From the NCBI RefSeq assembly GCF_007754425.1, contig NZ_CP037452.1, forward strand, positions 4,625,164 to 4,689,163: 64,000 bases of DNA. Reading direction: 5' to 3'. The notes beneath the pieces were generated by a model that worked only from the letters and a program-made list of their open reading frames with translations, ran no database searches and had not been told where the DNA came from. Positions 9,970-18,271 of the stretch are shown here, one piece after another (position 1 is the first letter of the stretch; each line of letters opens with the position of its first letter). This DNA comes from Gimesia fumaroli (GTDB lineage Bacteria > Planctomycetota > Planctomycetia > Planctomycetales > Planctomycetaceae). Position numbers and translations under genes: made by a program.

Positions 9970-11031
9970 GTGCCTGTCATCACCGCTGAATCGTTGCAAA
10001 AATTTACTGAATCGCTCCTGTTAAACGGAGGCGCAAACGAAGAAGAAGCCCGCATCGTCTCCCATAGCCTCGTCGATGCCAACCTGCTGGGACACGATTC
10101 GCACGGCGTCATGCGTCTCCCCTTCTATCTGGGACGTGTGAAAGAGGGCATCCTCAAAGCGGGTGAGACTCTGCAAATCCTGAATGAAACTCCGGCGGCG
10201 ATTACGGGCGACGGTTGCTGGGGATTTGGACAGACCGTGATGCACGATCTGATGAATCGCCTGATCGAAAAAGCCGGTAACGTCGGTGTTGCCTGCGGAA
10301 CGCTGAAACGTGCCTCACACATCGGCCGACTCGGTGAATACGCAGAAATGGCGGCTGCCCAGGGAATGGCTTCGATCATTTGTGCCAACACACATGGTTC
10401 AGCACCCCGCGTCGCCCCCGTCGGCGGAAAACGGCCTCGCCTCGGAACCAACCCGATCTGTATCGGAATGCCCGGCGGTGAACAGGGACCGTTTGTTCTG
10501 GACTTTGGAACCTCTGCGACCGCGGAAGGAAAAGTTCGCATCAAAAAAATTGCCGGCGAACAGGTACCCCCCGGCTTGATTCTCGACCCCGATGGAAACC
10601 CTACTACCGACCCCAACCAACTGTACGGCGATCCTCCAGGTACCATTCTTCCCATGGGCGGCGATCAGGCTTACAAAGGCTTCGGTCTTTCTTTCATGGT
10701 CGAAATGCTCTGCGGTGCCCTCTCGGGGGGACAATGTGCCTTCCCCGATCCGCCACCGCCACAAGGGAACTGTGTGTTCGTGATTGTCATCGATCCCAAG
10801 CACCTGGGTGGTCAGAATCATCTGCTGAATGAAATCACCAACCTGGAAAAATATGTCAGAAACGTTCCATTAAAAGAGGGGGTGACGGAAGTCTATCTTC
10901 CCGGCGACCCCGAAAAGAAAACAGCCGCATCTCGCAAAGAAACCGGCATTTCACTGGATGGTGGAAACTGGGACGCATTGACGAAACTCGCTGAGGAACT
11001 CGGAGTCCCCGTGCCCGAAGTCGCAGAATAA
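9970..11031 (+). CDS. Malate/L-lactate dehydrogenase family oxidoreductase (Ldh_2)
   Basis: A 353-residue NAD(P)-dependent 2-hydroxyacid dehydrogenase of the LDH2/MDH2 fold, which is unrelated to classical lactate dehydrogenase. Family blocks are LGHDSHGVMRLPFYL with the catalytic His, RASHIGRLGEYAEMAA, RLGTNPICIGMP, DFGTSATAEGKVRIKK, DPDGNPTTDP and YKGFGLSFMVEML. Frame is open back to a TTG at 9931. The GTG at 9970 is preferred because AGAGGA lies nine bases upstream and the protein then begins at PVITAESLQKF, the usual start of the family. Substrate could be malate, lactate, sulfolactate or ureidoglycolate. A small gene follows after 15 bp. Confidence 0.9.
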   Translation: MPVITAESLQKFTESLLLNGGANEEEARIVSHSLVDANLLGHDSHGVMRLPFYLGRVKEGILKAGETLQILNETPAAITGDGCWGFGQTVMHDLMNRLIEKAGNVGVACGTLKRASHIGRLGEYAEMAAAQGMASIICANTHGSAPRVAPVGGKRPRLGTNPICIGMPGGEQGPFVLDFGTSATAEGKVRIKKIAGEQVPPGLILDPDGNPTTDPNQLYGDPPGTILPMGGDQAYKGFGLSFMVEMLCGALSGGQCAFPDPPPPQGNCVFVIVIDPKHLGGQNHLLNEITNLEKYVRNVPLKEGVTEVYLPGDPEKKTAASRKETGISLDGGNWDALTKLAEELGVPVPEVAE

Positions 11032-11046
11032 TAGTATTGGTCTTCC

Positions 11047-11328
11047 ATGACGCATGATCCTGATCGCAATCAGAATGACTCTGCCAGCGATCAGGATGCG
11101 CGCCTCTATGTTCCCATCAATGATGCAGAAAATATTAACGTCGCCGTCAAAACATCGTCATCCAAGGAGTACTGCTTTTCCAAATTTCCGGGGCAGGACC
11201 ACTTTCATCTGTTAATGCATGGCGAAATCTATGTCACGAACGGGCATGACATGTTTTGCGTGGAATGTGCTATCCGACACGGCTTACTCACCAGAGATCG
11301 CCTGAACTGGCAACACCAACAGCGGTAA
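11047..11328 (+). CDS. Small protein of unknown function with a CxxC pair
   Basis: A 93-residue protein starting 15 bp after the LDH2-type gene and probably translated from the same transcript. The first 35 residues are polar and acidic. The rest contains FHLLMHGEIYVTNGHDMFCVECAIRHG, where a Cys-x-x-Cys pair and several His could bind a metal. No signal peptide or membrane helix is visible and I do not recognise the family. No strong ribosome-binding site precedes the ATG, so translation may depend on the upstream gene. Confidence 0.5.
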   Translation: MTHDPDRNQNDSASDQDARLYVPINDAENINVAVKTSSSKEYCFSKFPGQDHFHLLMHGEIYVTNGHDMFCVECAIRHGLLTRDRLNWQHQQR

Positions 11329-11354
11329 ATCGAAGCAATGATCGTCTCTGCCCG

Positions 11355-13064
11355 TCAGGCATTCACAGGCAGGATTGTCGTGGCTTTCAGATAGTCGTCC
11401 GACACGCCTTCAAGATCGGAATCATGCTGCACCAGATGTTCTGCCTCCGACCACCAGACAGAAGCCTGTTCCTGGGTCCATGATTTGATCTCTAACTGGT
11501 TCAGAGCACGACTCAATTCTTCAGCTGATTGAAAACGATCTTCCGGCTTCTTTTCCAGACATTTCAAAATGATGGCTTCCAGTTCGGCTGAAATCCGGGG
11601 ATTGATTGACGACGGCGGAACCACCGGCTGACTGGCATGTGCGAACATGACCTTGATTGCATTTTCGCCTTCAAAGACCGGTTTTCCCGTCAGCAGGTAA
11701 TAGACGCTCGCCCCTAACGAATAAATATCAGAACGCGTATCCGGCTTTTCATCGCCCGTCACAACCTCCGGGCTGGTATAGAGCGGCGAACCGACCACGG
11801 CCCCTTCCATTGTCAGATTCAGAGAAGGATTCTCCGATCGACTGCTGTTATCTTTCACCAGACCGAAATCGAGCAACTTGGCAACATCGTACAGACCGCC
11901 CCGCTCCGCCGAGAAGATATTGCCCGGCTTGATATCACGGTGAATCAACCCTTTGTGGTGTGCTTCCGCCAGTGCCGAGCAGACCTGCTTCAGCAGATAC
12001 ACAACCCGCTCCGGAGGCAACGCCCCAAAACGCTCGACAATCTCCTGCAGGTTGAGCCCCGGCAGGAACTCCATCACATAGTAAAACGTTCCTTCTTCTG
12101 TATGACCGTAATCGTAGATTTCGATTGTATTGGGATGGGTTAAACCAGCGGTGGCCTGAACTTCACTCTCAAACCGCAGCAGCACATTGCTGTCATCGAC
12201 CTTATCACGGCGTATCAGTTTAATCGCACAAGGTCGCTTCAGCAGACGATGCTCAGCCAGATAGACTTCGCCCATACCGCCACTACCCACCTGTTTGCGC
12301 AGCGTATACATGCCGATGCTTTTGGCATCGAATGCTTCACGCCGGAGGCTCCCCACACGATACGATCCATAAATGGCTGTACTACCGGCAATCAGCAGCA
12401 AGATGATCATTTCCGATAAGCCGCCCGTATAAAGCACCTCAGAAACCTGTGGTACCTGCATCCCCGTCATCACGGCCCCGGCAATCGGGCTGATGACCAT
12501 CAGACTCACAACAGAAATGACACCCCGTAAGGAATTCGGGATAAAGAATCCGTACGTGTAAATCAAAATCACCCAGGGAAACACGGTTCGGAGCGGAAAG
12601 GCAAATGCAACTTTCCCCAGCAACACGGGATCACAGGCACATATTTCACCGAAATGCCACCAGATAAAGAACGCCGCTGGTGCGCCAAAAGTAATCGCTT
12701 CGCAGATCCGTAAACGGACGATACACAGGCAGGATCGCAACCAGAGCCAACCGGTAACAGCAAACAGAATTCCTGTCAAAAGAGAATCGAGAACCAGCGT
12801 CTTCTCGCCGTGGGGAGTGTTAAATTCATCCAACCACAACCCGCGTAGTAAAAATGCCAGCGATGCCAGAGCCAGGAACAGAGACGCCATGCGCAGACGG
12901 CTGTGCAGAAGTACTCGTCCCTGTTCTTGAAACATGCCGGAACCACGCGAAACCACGCCGGCATGCGGACAGAATTTGCCGGCTTCCTTGATAATCTCTC
13001 GCGGATGCAAAGCAGACCTTGTTTTGTGGTCCGCTGATGAAGGGGCCTCTTGTTTTGAACTCAT
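11355..13064 (-). CDS. Membrane-anchored serine/threonine protein kinase, kinase domain at the C-terminus
   Basis: A 569-residue protein kinase of the bacterial PknB type. About six hydrophobic segments occupy residues 58-235 (for example ASLFLALASLAFLLRGLW and MIILLLIAGSTAIYG). The kinase domain runs from about 252 to 520. Its glycine-rich loop is VGSGGMGEVYLAEH, the ATP lysine is Lys282 in CAIKLIRR, the catalytic loop is HRDIKPGN with Asp377, and the metal site is DFGLV with Asp399. GSPLYTSPE replaces APE. All catalytic residues are present, so it should be active. Typical bacterial kinases have kinase first and membrane helix after; this order is reversed. ATG 13064 is chosen over TTG 13070 for spacing from GGGA. 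It lies downstream of the pseudo-receiver gene. Confidence 0.93.
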   Translation of the reverse strand: MSSKQEAPSSADHKTRSALHPREIIKEAGKFCPHAGVVSRGSGMFQEQGRVLLHSRLRMASLFLALASLAFLLRGLWLDEFNTPHGEKTLVLDSLLTGILFAVTGWLWLRSCLCIVRLRICEAITFGAPAAFFIWWHFGEICACDPVLLGKVAFAFPLRTVFPWVILIYTYGFFIPNSLRGVISVVSLMVISPIAGAVMTGMQVPQVSEVLYTGGLSEMIILLLIAGSTAIYGSYRVGSLRREAFDAKSIGMYTLRKQVGSGGMGEVYLAEHRLLKRPCAIKLIRRDKVDDSNVLLRFESEVQATAGLTHPNTIEIYDYGHTEEGTFYYVMEFLPGLNLQEIVERFGALPPERVVYLLKQVCSALAEAHHKGLIHRDIKPGNIFSAERGGLYDVAKLLDFGLVKDNSSRSENPSLNLTMEGAVVGSPLYTSPEVVTGDEKPDTRSDIYSLGASVYYLLTGKPVFEGENAIKVMFAHASQPVVPPSSINPRISAELEAIILKCLEKKPEDRFQSAEELSRALNQLEIKSWTQEQASVWWSEAEHLVQHDSDLEGVSDDYLKATTILPVNA

Positions 13065-13352
13065 CCTCAAAGTTCCCAGCCATGATCGATTTTTAGTTAG
13101 GCAACTCTCTGATCAGATTCTGCGAGAAATTTGCTCACTCAACATCGACCATTTTTGACCCGCTTGCGGTCATCGAAGATCACTCACAAGTAGAATCATA
13201 GCCGTTGTTTAAAACCCTCATAACAACTGATCGTAAAGCACAGCATTTTGGCCCCATTATACGGCACAGGAGCAACGAATTATAGTACCTTTTCTCCGTG
13301 TCAGGCAAATAAGTCTTCCCCACCGTAAACTGCTATAGTAAGAGTACTTAAG

Positions 13353-14387
13353 TTAATCAGATTTTTTCTGATAACACTCTCCCAGGTGAACCATCATCTC
13401 CAACGCCAGTAAGTCAGCGCGAGACATCACATGTCGCGAACTGCGATTCCCCAACCCCCGTACAATGACTTCAACGCATTGGAGATGAAATTCCAGAACG
13501 TGGCGCGGGGGCAGATTGGCTGCAGAGAGCAACTCCGCAATTTGCAGAATTTCTTCTTTGAGACTCCCCGATCCCATAATCACATAGGTTCGCAGCAATT
13601 CGTGATAGTAATCCTGAACCTCTTGCGGAATCGGAAATTCAACCGATGTCGCCTCGGAATCCATGGGATGCTGACTCTCCCCTGACAGCAAGTCAGATTC
13701 AGACTCATCCACTTCGCTCGGATAAGTGAGCGTCTGCAATTCTTCCACCATCGAACGTTGCTGATTCAACAACCGTTCTGCTTCATCCCGTTCCCGAACC
13801 AGGCGTCGATGATTGTCGACCTGTAACCGGTGATTTTCTTCGTTCAACTCATGAGCCAGCATTGCCCGCTGCATCACGCCCAGTAGCGCCGGGGACTCCC
13901 ACAGCGCCGGCGAGACTAAAACTTCGGCCTGATTTTCACAAGCCGCCAGTACAATCTGATCGTCGGGTGAAGCCAGCATCAGCACAACTGGTTCCTGACA
14001 GCCACTCATCCGAATCGCGTTTAGCAATTCCAGTCGACTCGCTTTGGTCTCTCCGTTCAGATGCAGCAACATACAGTCGAAGCTGTCATTTCGCAGGAGG
14101 GTCAATGCTTCTTCCGAAGTCGACACCCACTCTAATCGAGGCTCCGAACAACCGATGGCATCCAGTCGCAAAGCCAGGCTGACCCAGACGGGTCTCTGCG
14201 CGCTGACAAACAGTACTTTCAGACGCGGGGGAATTAATGGCCTTTGCGATGAACGCAAATGAGTTTCGTGTGCATCGCTGTCAGCGAGATCCAGATCGGC
14301 AGTGTCTCGGGACTTCATCTGTCTTTCTGCATTTTCTGCGAAAGCAGGAGTCGCTGCCTGATTGATCTTGTCATGCTTCACGCTCAT
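13353..14387 (-). CDS. Pseudo-receiver / RsbU_N-KaiA-like helical domain protein
   Basis: A 344-residue regulator candidate. A polar leader (1-55) precedes a CheY-like fold (about 57-172) that has lost every phosphotransfer residue: the acidic pair is Ser-Ala in VLFVSAQR, the acceptor Asp is His109 in FDCMLLHLNGE, the Thr/Ser block reads LMLAS, and the Lys is Ser159 in VLVSPAL. A coiled coil follows (about 178-220), then an acidic linker. Residues 258-340 align by eye with the Bacillus RsbU N-terminal domain (YYHELLRTY, LPPRHVLEFHLQ, LLALEMMVHLGECYQ), which is structurally related to the KaiA C-terminal domain. The kinase gene lies 288 bp downstream on the same strand. Signalling would be by protein contact, not phosphorylation. 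Confidence 0.75.
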   Translation of the reverse strand: MSVKHDKINQAATPAFAENAERQMKSRDTADLDLADSDAHETHLRSSQRPLIPPRLKVLFVSAQRPVWVSLALRLDAIGCSEPRLEWVSTSEEALTLLRNDSFDCMLLHLNGETKASRLELLNAIRMSGCQEPVVLMLASPDDQIVLAACENQAEVLVSPALWESPALLGVMQRAMLAHELNEENHRLQVDNHRRLVRERDEAERLLNQQRSMVEELQTLTYPSEVDESESDLLSGESQHPMDSEATSVEFPIPQEVQDYYHELLRTYVIMGSGSLKEEILQIAELLSAANLPPRHVLEFHLQCVEVIVRGLGNRSSRHVMSRADLLALEMMVHLGECYQKKSD

Positions 14388-14494
14388 ATCCGAACCTGTA
14401 TAATCTCAGGACTATAAAGGGTCTCAATCAGAACTGTCAATACGAGGTCGATTTCACAACCTGTCTTCCAGGCAAACAAAGTGAATCAGCCGTT

Positions 14495-15367
14495 CTAAAA
14501 TACCAGCGTTTCCGCGTTGAACACGGGACCTTCCACACAAGTCCGACGGTAATCCCATTCCTCATCGCTGATCCGCACTTTGGCCACACAACTGAAACAG
14601 GCACCAAAGCCGCACGCCATCGGCGTTTCCAGCGACAACCAGCAGGGAATCTTTGCTTTCAGTGCCAACTTGCTGACTGCTTCCATCATCGGTTCCGGAC
14701 CACAGCAGAAAATCGTCGCAGGCGGCGAGGAACTATCAATGCGTTGCTGCAGCAAATCGGTCACATAACCATGGTGACCGAAAGAGCCATCATCCGTCGC
14801 CACGTCGATGTCCAGTCCATCCAGACGAAAATCATCCAGCCCTGCCAGATATTCTTTTGATCGCGCGCCGTAGAGCAAACTGACTTGATCCGGGAATGTG
14901 TCCAGAGTCCGACGCGGCTGACCATACTTTCGTTGCTGCAATGCTTCGCGTGCGGTCGCCAGAAAGGGAGTTTGACCGATGCCGCCTGCCACCATGACCA
15001 GTGAACCACTTCCCGGCTGCGGAAACCCGTTACCCAGCGGGCCCCAGACTTCGACCTGATCTCCCGGCTGCCAGTGCGTCATTCGTGAGGTTAATTTGCC
15101 GACAACCACATAACCAAAGTCGAAACCGACGGGCGTTCCCGAATCATCGAGGTAGGTATCGTAGAGTGCAAATGGACGTCCGAGCAACGGGTCATTCACT
15201 CCGGGCTCCCGCACCATAAAGAACTGTCCGGGCAGAATGACATCTGAGATCGGGGGACATTCCAGACGCAAGCGATACGTGTCGCGTGCCATTTGTTCCT
15301 GTTCGACCACGGTCGCAGAGAGATATTGTGGCGTAGCACAATCACTGAATTCCGAGGCTGTTGTCAT
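14495..15367 (-). CDS. PyrK-type ferredoxin reductase subunit (dihydroorotate dehydrogenase electron-transfer family)
   Basis: A 290-residue iron-sulfur flavoprotein. Residues 15-110 form the FAD-binding barrel ([20 protein letters not shown]). The NAD-binding Rossmann part includes [12 protein letters not shown] and [12 protein letters not shown]. The [2Fe-2S] ligands are Cys252, Cys257, Cys260 and Cys277 in CGFGACFSC and RRTC. In type 1B dihydroorotate dehydrogenase this subunit passes electrons to NAD. No pyrD is nearby, so the partner must be encoded elsewhere or the protein serves another oxidoreductase. Its ATG overlaps the stop of the upstream pseudouridine synthase gene by four bases (ATGA), which indicates translational coupling. 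Confidence 0.88.
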   Translation of the reverse strand: MTTASEFSDCATPQYLSATVVEQEQMARDTYRLRLECPPISDVILPGQFFMVREPGVNDPLLGRPFALYDTYLDDSGTPVGFDFGYVVVGKLTSRMTHWQPGDQVEVWGPLGNGFPQPGSGSLVMVAGGIGQTPFLATAREALQQRKYGQPRRTLDTFPDQVSLLYGARSKEYLAGLDDFRLDGLDIDVATDDGSFGHHGYVTDLLQQRIDSSSPPATIFCCGPEPMMEAVSKLALKAKIPCWLSLETPMACGFGACFSCVAKVRISDEEWDYRRTCVEGPVFNAETLVF

Positions 15368-16425
15368 TTCCGCTTTCCTTGTCGCGTTCGTTGCCCTTGA
15401 ACGTCACCAATAATTCGACGTCCTGTTGTCTTCTGACCTGATGAAGCGGGTCCCTGTTTTTTGCCGGCTCCTGCAGGCTTTTTATCGTAGGGTTTCCGAC
15501 CGACGGGCTTGCCGTCAGCGGGTTTTCTGTCTGATGTTTTTTTGCCAGCCTGACCGCGGGAACTTCGAGATTTCCCGTGCGATACATTTTTTCGACCTTT
15601 GCGATGACGAATCGTGGGGGAATGTTTTTCATTCAGCATCTCCCGCAATTTTTTCAATTCCCAGTCCGTCAAACGCCGGTATTCACCCGTTTTAAGTTTG
15701 CCAAGATTGAGTGGCCCAAATCGCACGCGCATCAGTTGAATCACTTTATGACCAATGCGTGCCATCATCCGGCGAATTTCCCGGTTCTGACCTTCGTGCA
15801 GCGTCAGTTCCAGAAATGAGCTCTTCCCCTGCTTTTTCAGATATTTCAACCCGGAAACACGAAAGACGCCTTCTTTAAAACGGACCCCTTTGCGTAACTC
15901 GTCCAGTTTTTCGCGTGCCGGATTGCCTGCGACCTGCACCTGATAAGTTCGCGCCACCTTATAACGGGGATGCGCCAGTCTCTCTGCCAGTGCACCGTCA
16001 TTCGTGACCAGAATTAAGCCTTCACTGTTTTCATCCAACCGCCCAACAGTAAACAGCCGCTGGCCATCATTGGGAAACAGATCAACGACTCTTCTGCGAC
16101 CCGCCGGATCATTGTTTGTGCAGAGAAATCCCGTCGGTTTATTCAACAGATAGTAGCGGCGTGGCTGAAGACGCACCCGCTCGCCATCCACACAAATCAC
16201 CTGTGTCTCCGGATCGACCTTCGCTCCTAATTCGGTCACGGGATCGCCATCGACGGTCACCCGACCTGTTTCAATGTACTCTTCACAATGACGGCGGGAG
16301 CCCAGGCCGGTCGCAGCAAGAAATTTCTGCAGACGGATTAATTCCGCATCGTTTGTAGCTTGATCCACATCGTTCGTGGGTTGATCCGCGTCGGAATCAG
16401 AGGGAGACGGTGTACGGGGACTCAT
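15364..16425 (-). CDS. RluB/RsuA-family pseudouridine synthase
   Basis: A 353-residue enzyme converting a specific uridine of 23S or 16S rRNA to pseudouridine. An S4 RNA-binding domain spans about 30-75 ([20 protein letters not shown]). The catalytic domain follows with [12 protein letters not shown] and the nucleophile Asp131 in [32 protein letters not shown] is the conserved C-terminal block. After about residue 260 comes a long basic tail rich in Lys, Arg, Gly and Pro that should bind RNA. The N-terminal leader has a small repeat (DQPTND, DQATND). The gene is upstream of and overlaps the PyrK-like gene. Confidence 0.92.
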   Translation of the reverse strand: MSPRTPSPSDSDADQPTNDVDQATNDAELIRLQKFLAATGLGSRRHCEEYIETGRVTVDGDPVTELGAKVDPETQVICVDGERVRLQPRRYYLLNKPTGFLCTNNDPAGRRRVVDLFPNDGQRLFTVGRLDENSEGLILVTNDGALAERLAHPRYKVARTYQVQVAGNPAREKLDELRKGVRFKEGVFRVSGLKYLKKQGKSSFLELTLHEGQNREIRRMMARIGHKVIQLMRVRFGPLNLGKLKTGEYRRLTDWELKKLREMLNEKHSPTIRHRKGRKNVSHGKSRSSRGQAGKKTSDRKPADGKPVGRKPYDKKPAGAGKKQGPASSGQKTTGRRIIGDVQGQRTRQGKRK

Positions 16426-16542
16426 GATATTTCAACTATGGAAAAACGCAAAAACGAACAAAAAAGGCTTCAAAGCCAGATTTTGTTATACCACAGCCAG
16501 AAGACGATACCAATTAGGAAGAACGGATTCTTTTCAGGGATC

Positions 16543-17592
16543 TCAAATGATTTCAGGAATTTCCGGTAATTCCAGATTTTGCTCTTCAATCACATCGCGC
16601 ATCCGCTGCAGTGATCGAATTGTCAACTGCCTGACGCGTTCGGTACTGATGCCCAGGTCATCCGCAATCTCACGAAACTTTTCCGGTGCATCGGAGTGAT
16701 ACAATCCAAAACGCCGCTTCAAAATCAGCTGCTCGCGTTCATCCAGGGTGTGCAAGACCTGTTTCAGTACATATCGAATCGAATGGTGATACGATTCATG
16801 TGAACGGGGCGTCGAACGAAAATCACTTAACCCCATCGCCGCCGACTCAACACCGCTCACAAATGATTTCCGGTATTTCCGACCTTTTTTTGTCGCACGA
16901 AACAGAAAGTTGCGAATCGCCCATGTCCCATAAGTACTAAAGCGGTTGCCACGGTCGATGTCAAAAATTTCGACCGCCCGAATCAACGGCATTTGACCAT
17001 CGCTTACGATATCCTCAAACGTATTCGCTCGATCGGTCAGACCTTTTGCAATAGAAACCACCAACCGTAAATTGGCTTGAATGATGTAATCCCGCAATCG
17101 ATGCGCATCCTTCAGCTTCTGTTCGATTCGATCCAATAGCCCTACACAGGGAGACTTGAGATCGATCTGGTCTCTCAGCACAGACGCCCGGTATTTCAGA
17201 TAATTCATGCCCTTGAATAAAATTACTTCCTGCTCTTTTTCCAGCAGAGGCACGGAATACAGGGGCGCATATTGCGCTGGAAATCCCTCTGTTTCGTCAT
17301 CAACCTCCGGATTTAACTCAGAACAGAGCTGATGTAATGGCTGCAGAATCTGCTCGCCAGCGTCATCCTGATCGAAATGATCGCTGAAGACATATTCGAT
17401 TTCGGCGGAGCAGATCTTCTCAGCGCGCTTCTGTAATTCCCGTGTGACACAATACTTTTTCATCCGGGCTGCTTTTTTAGCCGACAGCAACTCACACTGA
17501 CAGGGCTTCGCTTGATTGGCAGTCAGCGCACGTGCTCCCAGTTCAGAAAAAGAACCTGACTCCGATGGATTACCTGCGATAGCACTATACAT
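16543..17592 (-). CDS. Divergent sigma-70 family sigma factor
   Basis: A 349-residue sigma factor. Region 2 is at about 160-240: RDYIIQANLRLVVSIAKGL (2.1), FEDIVSDGQMPLIRAVEIFD (2.2) and RFSTYGTWAIRNFLFRATKK (2.3-2.4). Region 4 is at about 285-340: LDEREQLILKRRFGL and FREIADDLGISTERVRQL. Between them only about 45 residues remain, so a full region 3 appears to be missing. The 140 residues before region 2 are acidic and unlike the housekeeping factor. It is probably a group 3-like planctomycete factor. The ATG at 17592, nine bases after GAGAG, is preferred to a TTG at 17601. A pair of direct repeats lies upstream. Confidence 0.88.
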   Translation of the reverse strand: MYSAIAGNPSESGSFSELGARALTANQAKPCQCELLSAKKAARMKKYCVTRELQKRAEKICSAEIEYVFSDHFDQDDAGEQILQPLHQLCSELNPEVDDETEGFPAQYAPLYSVPLLEKEQEVILFKGMNYLKYRASVLRDQIDLKSPCVGLLDRIEQKLKDAHRLRDYIIQANLRLVVSIAKGLTDRANTFEDIVSDGQMPLIRAVEIFDIDRGNRFSTYGTWAIRNFLFRATKKGRKYRKSFVSGVESAAMGLSDFRSTPRSHESYHHSIRYVLKQVLHTLDEREQLILKRRFGLYHSDAPEKFREIADDLGISTERVRQLTIRSLQRMRDVIEEQNLELPEIPEII

Positions 17593-18271
17593 ACATTTCA
17601 ACTCTCAGAGATTGTTCTTATCAGGAAAAGGAATCTGAAAGACAGATACTCTCCCGCGTATCGTATGCGATCGTATCGTATAAAACAATTTTAACAGGCT
17701 TTATTGTTTAAATTCAGCAAGAAATATATAATAGACACTCTGAAGAGAAGTTAAACTGTCGTAGCAAAGATAGGATGATTTCCAAGTCATATAATTACCG
17801 CTGAAAACAGAGGATGTTTAGAGTAAATGCCGAATTGGGGGCGAATTGGAATCTACTCACGGATTCATGGTAAAAAAGCCGATTATGATCCCAGGGGAGA
17901 CGTCCTCCCGGTCACTTCAAAACCAATATCAGAAGTACATTTTTCCACTATATCTCCCATCCCAAAACTCTGATCCTTCCTTTCCAACGTTTGCTAAGTC
18001 TATTAAAGAGTTTAGACCTGATGCTATCACTCGCAAAATAGACCGAAATCCGTTAGCATTCTCGTAATCGAGGTCTGTTTCGGTGTGCGTCACTCTGAAT
18101 CAGATGTGGGATCACCTCAAAAAGAGTCAGTATAGTTCCCTTAACGACGATGCATTCCTAGAATAGTTTTATCACTCATCTGTGTGATTTCTTCCGGGCC
18201 GACTCTGGAGAGTTGTCTAAGAGAAGTTACGCTCATTGAACATACTTAGCAGGTTGAAAGAACCTTATCTC
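17593..18271. other. 679-bp divergent intergenic region
   Basis: This AT-rich region separates the sigma factor gene from aceE and must carry both promoters. Apart from the direct repeats at 17657-17681 I see no gene. An open frame of 73 codons at 17846-18067 lacks a ribosome-binding site and recognisable sequence. Confidence 0.6.
17657..17681. repeat. Two 10-bp direct repeats, CGTATCGTAT
   Basis: Identical copies of CGTATCGTAT occupy 17657-17666 and 17672-17681, starting 15 bp apart. Each copy itself contains CGTAT twice. They lie 65-89 bp upstream of the sigma factor ATG. This is the position of a promoter-proximal operator, but no regulator is identified. Confidence 0.7.

Noticed and set aside
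17846-18067. Open frame of 73 codons upstream of aceE
   Set aside because: No ribosome-binding site or conserved-looking sequence; it lies in the expected promoter region.
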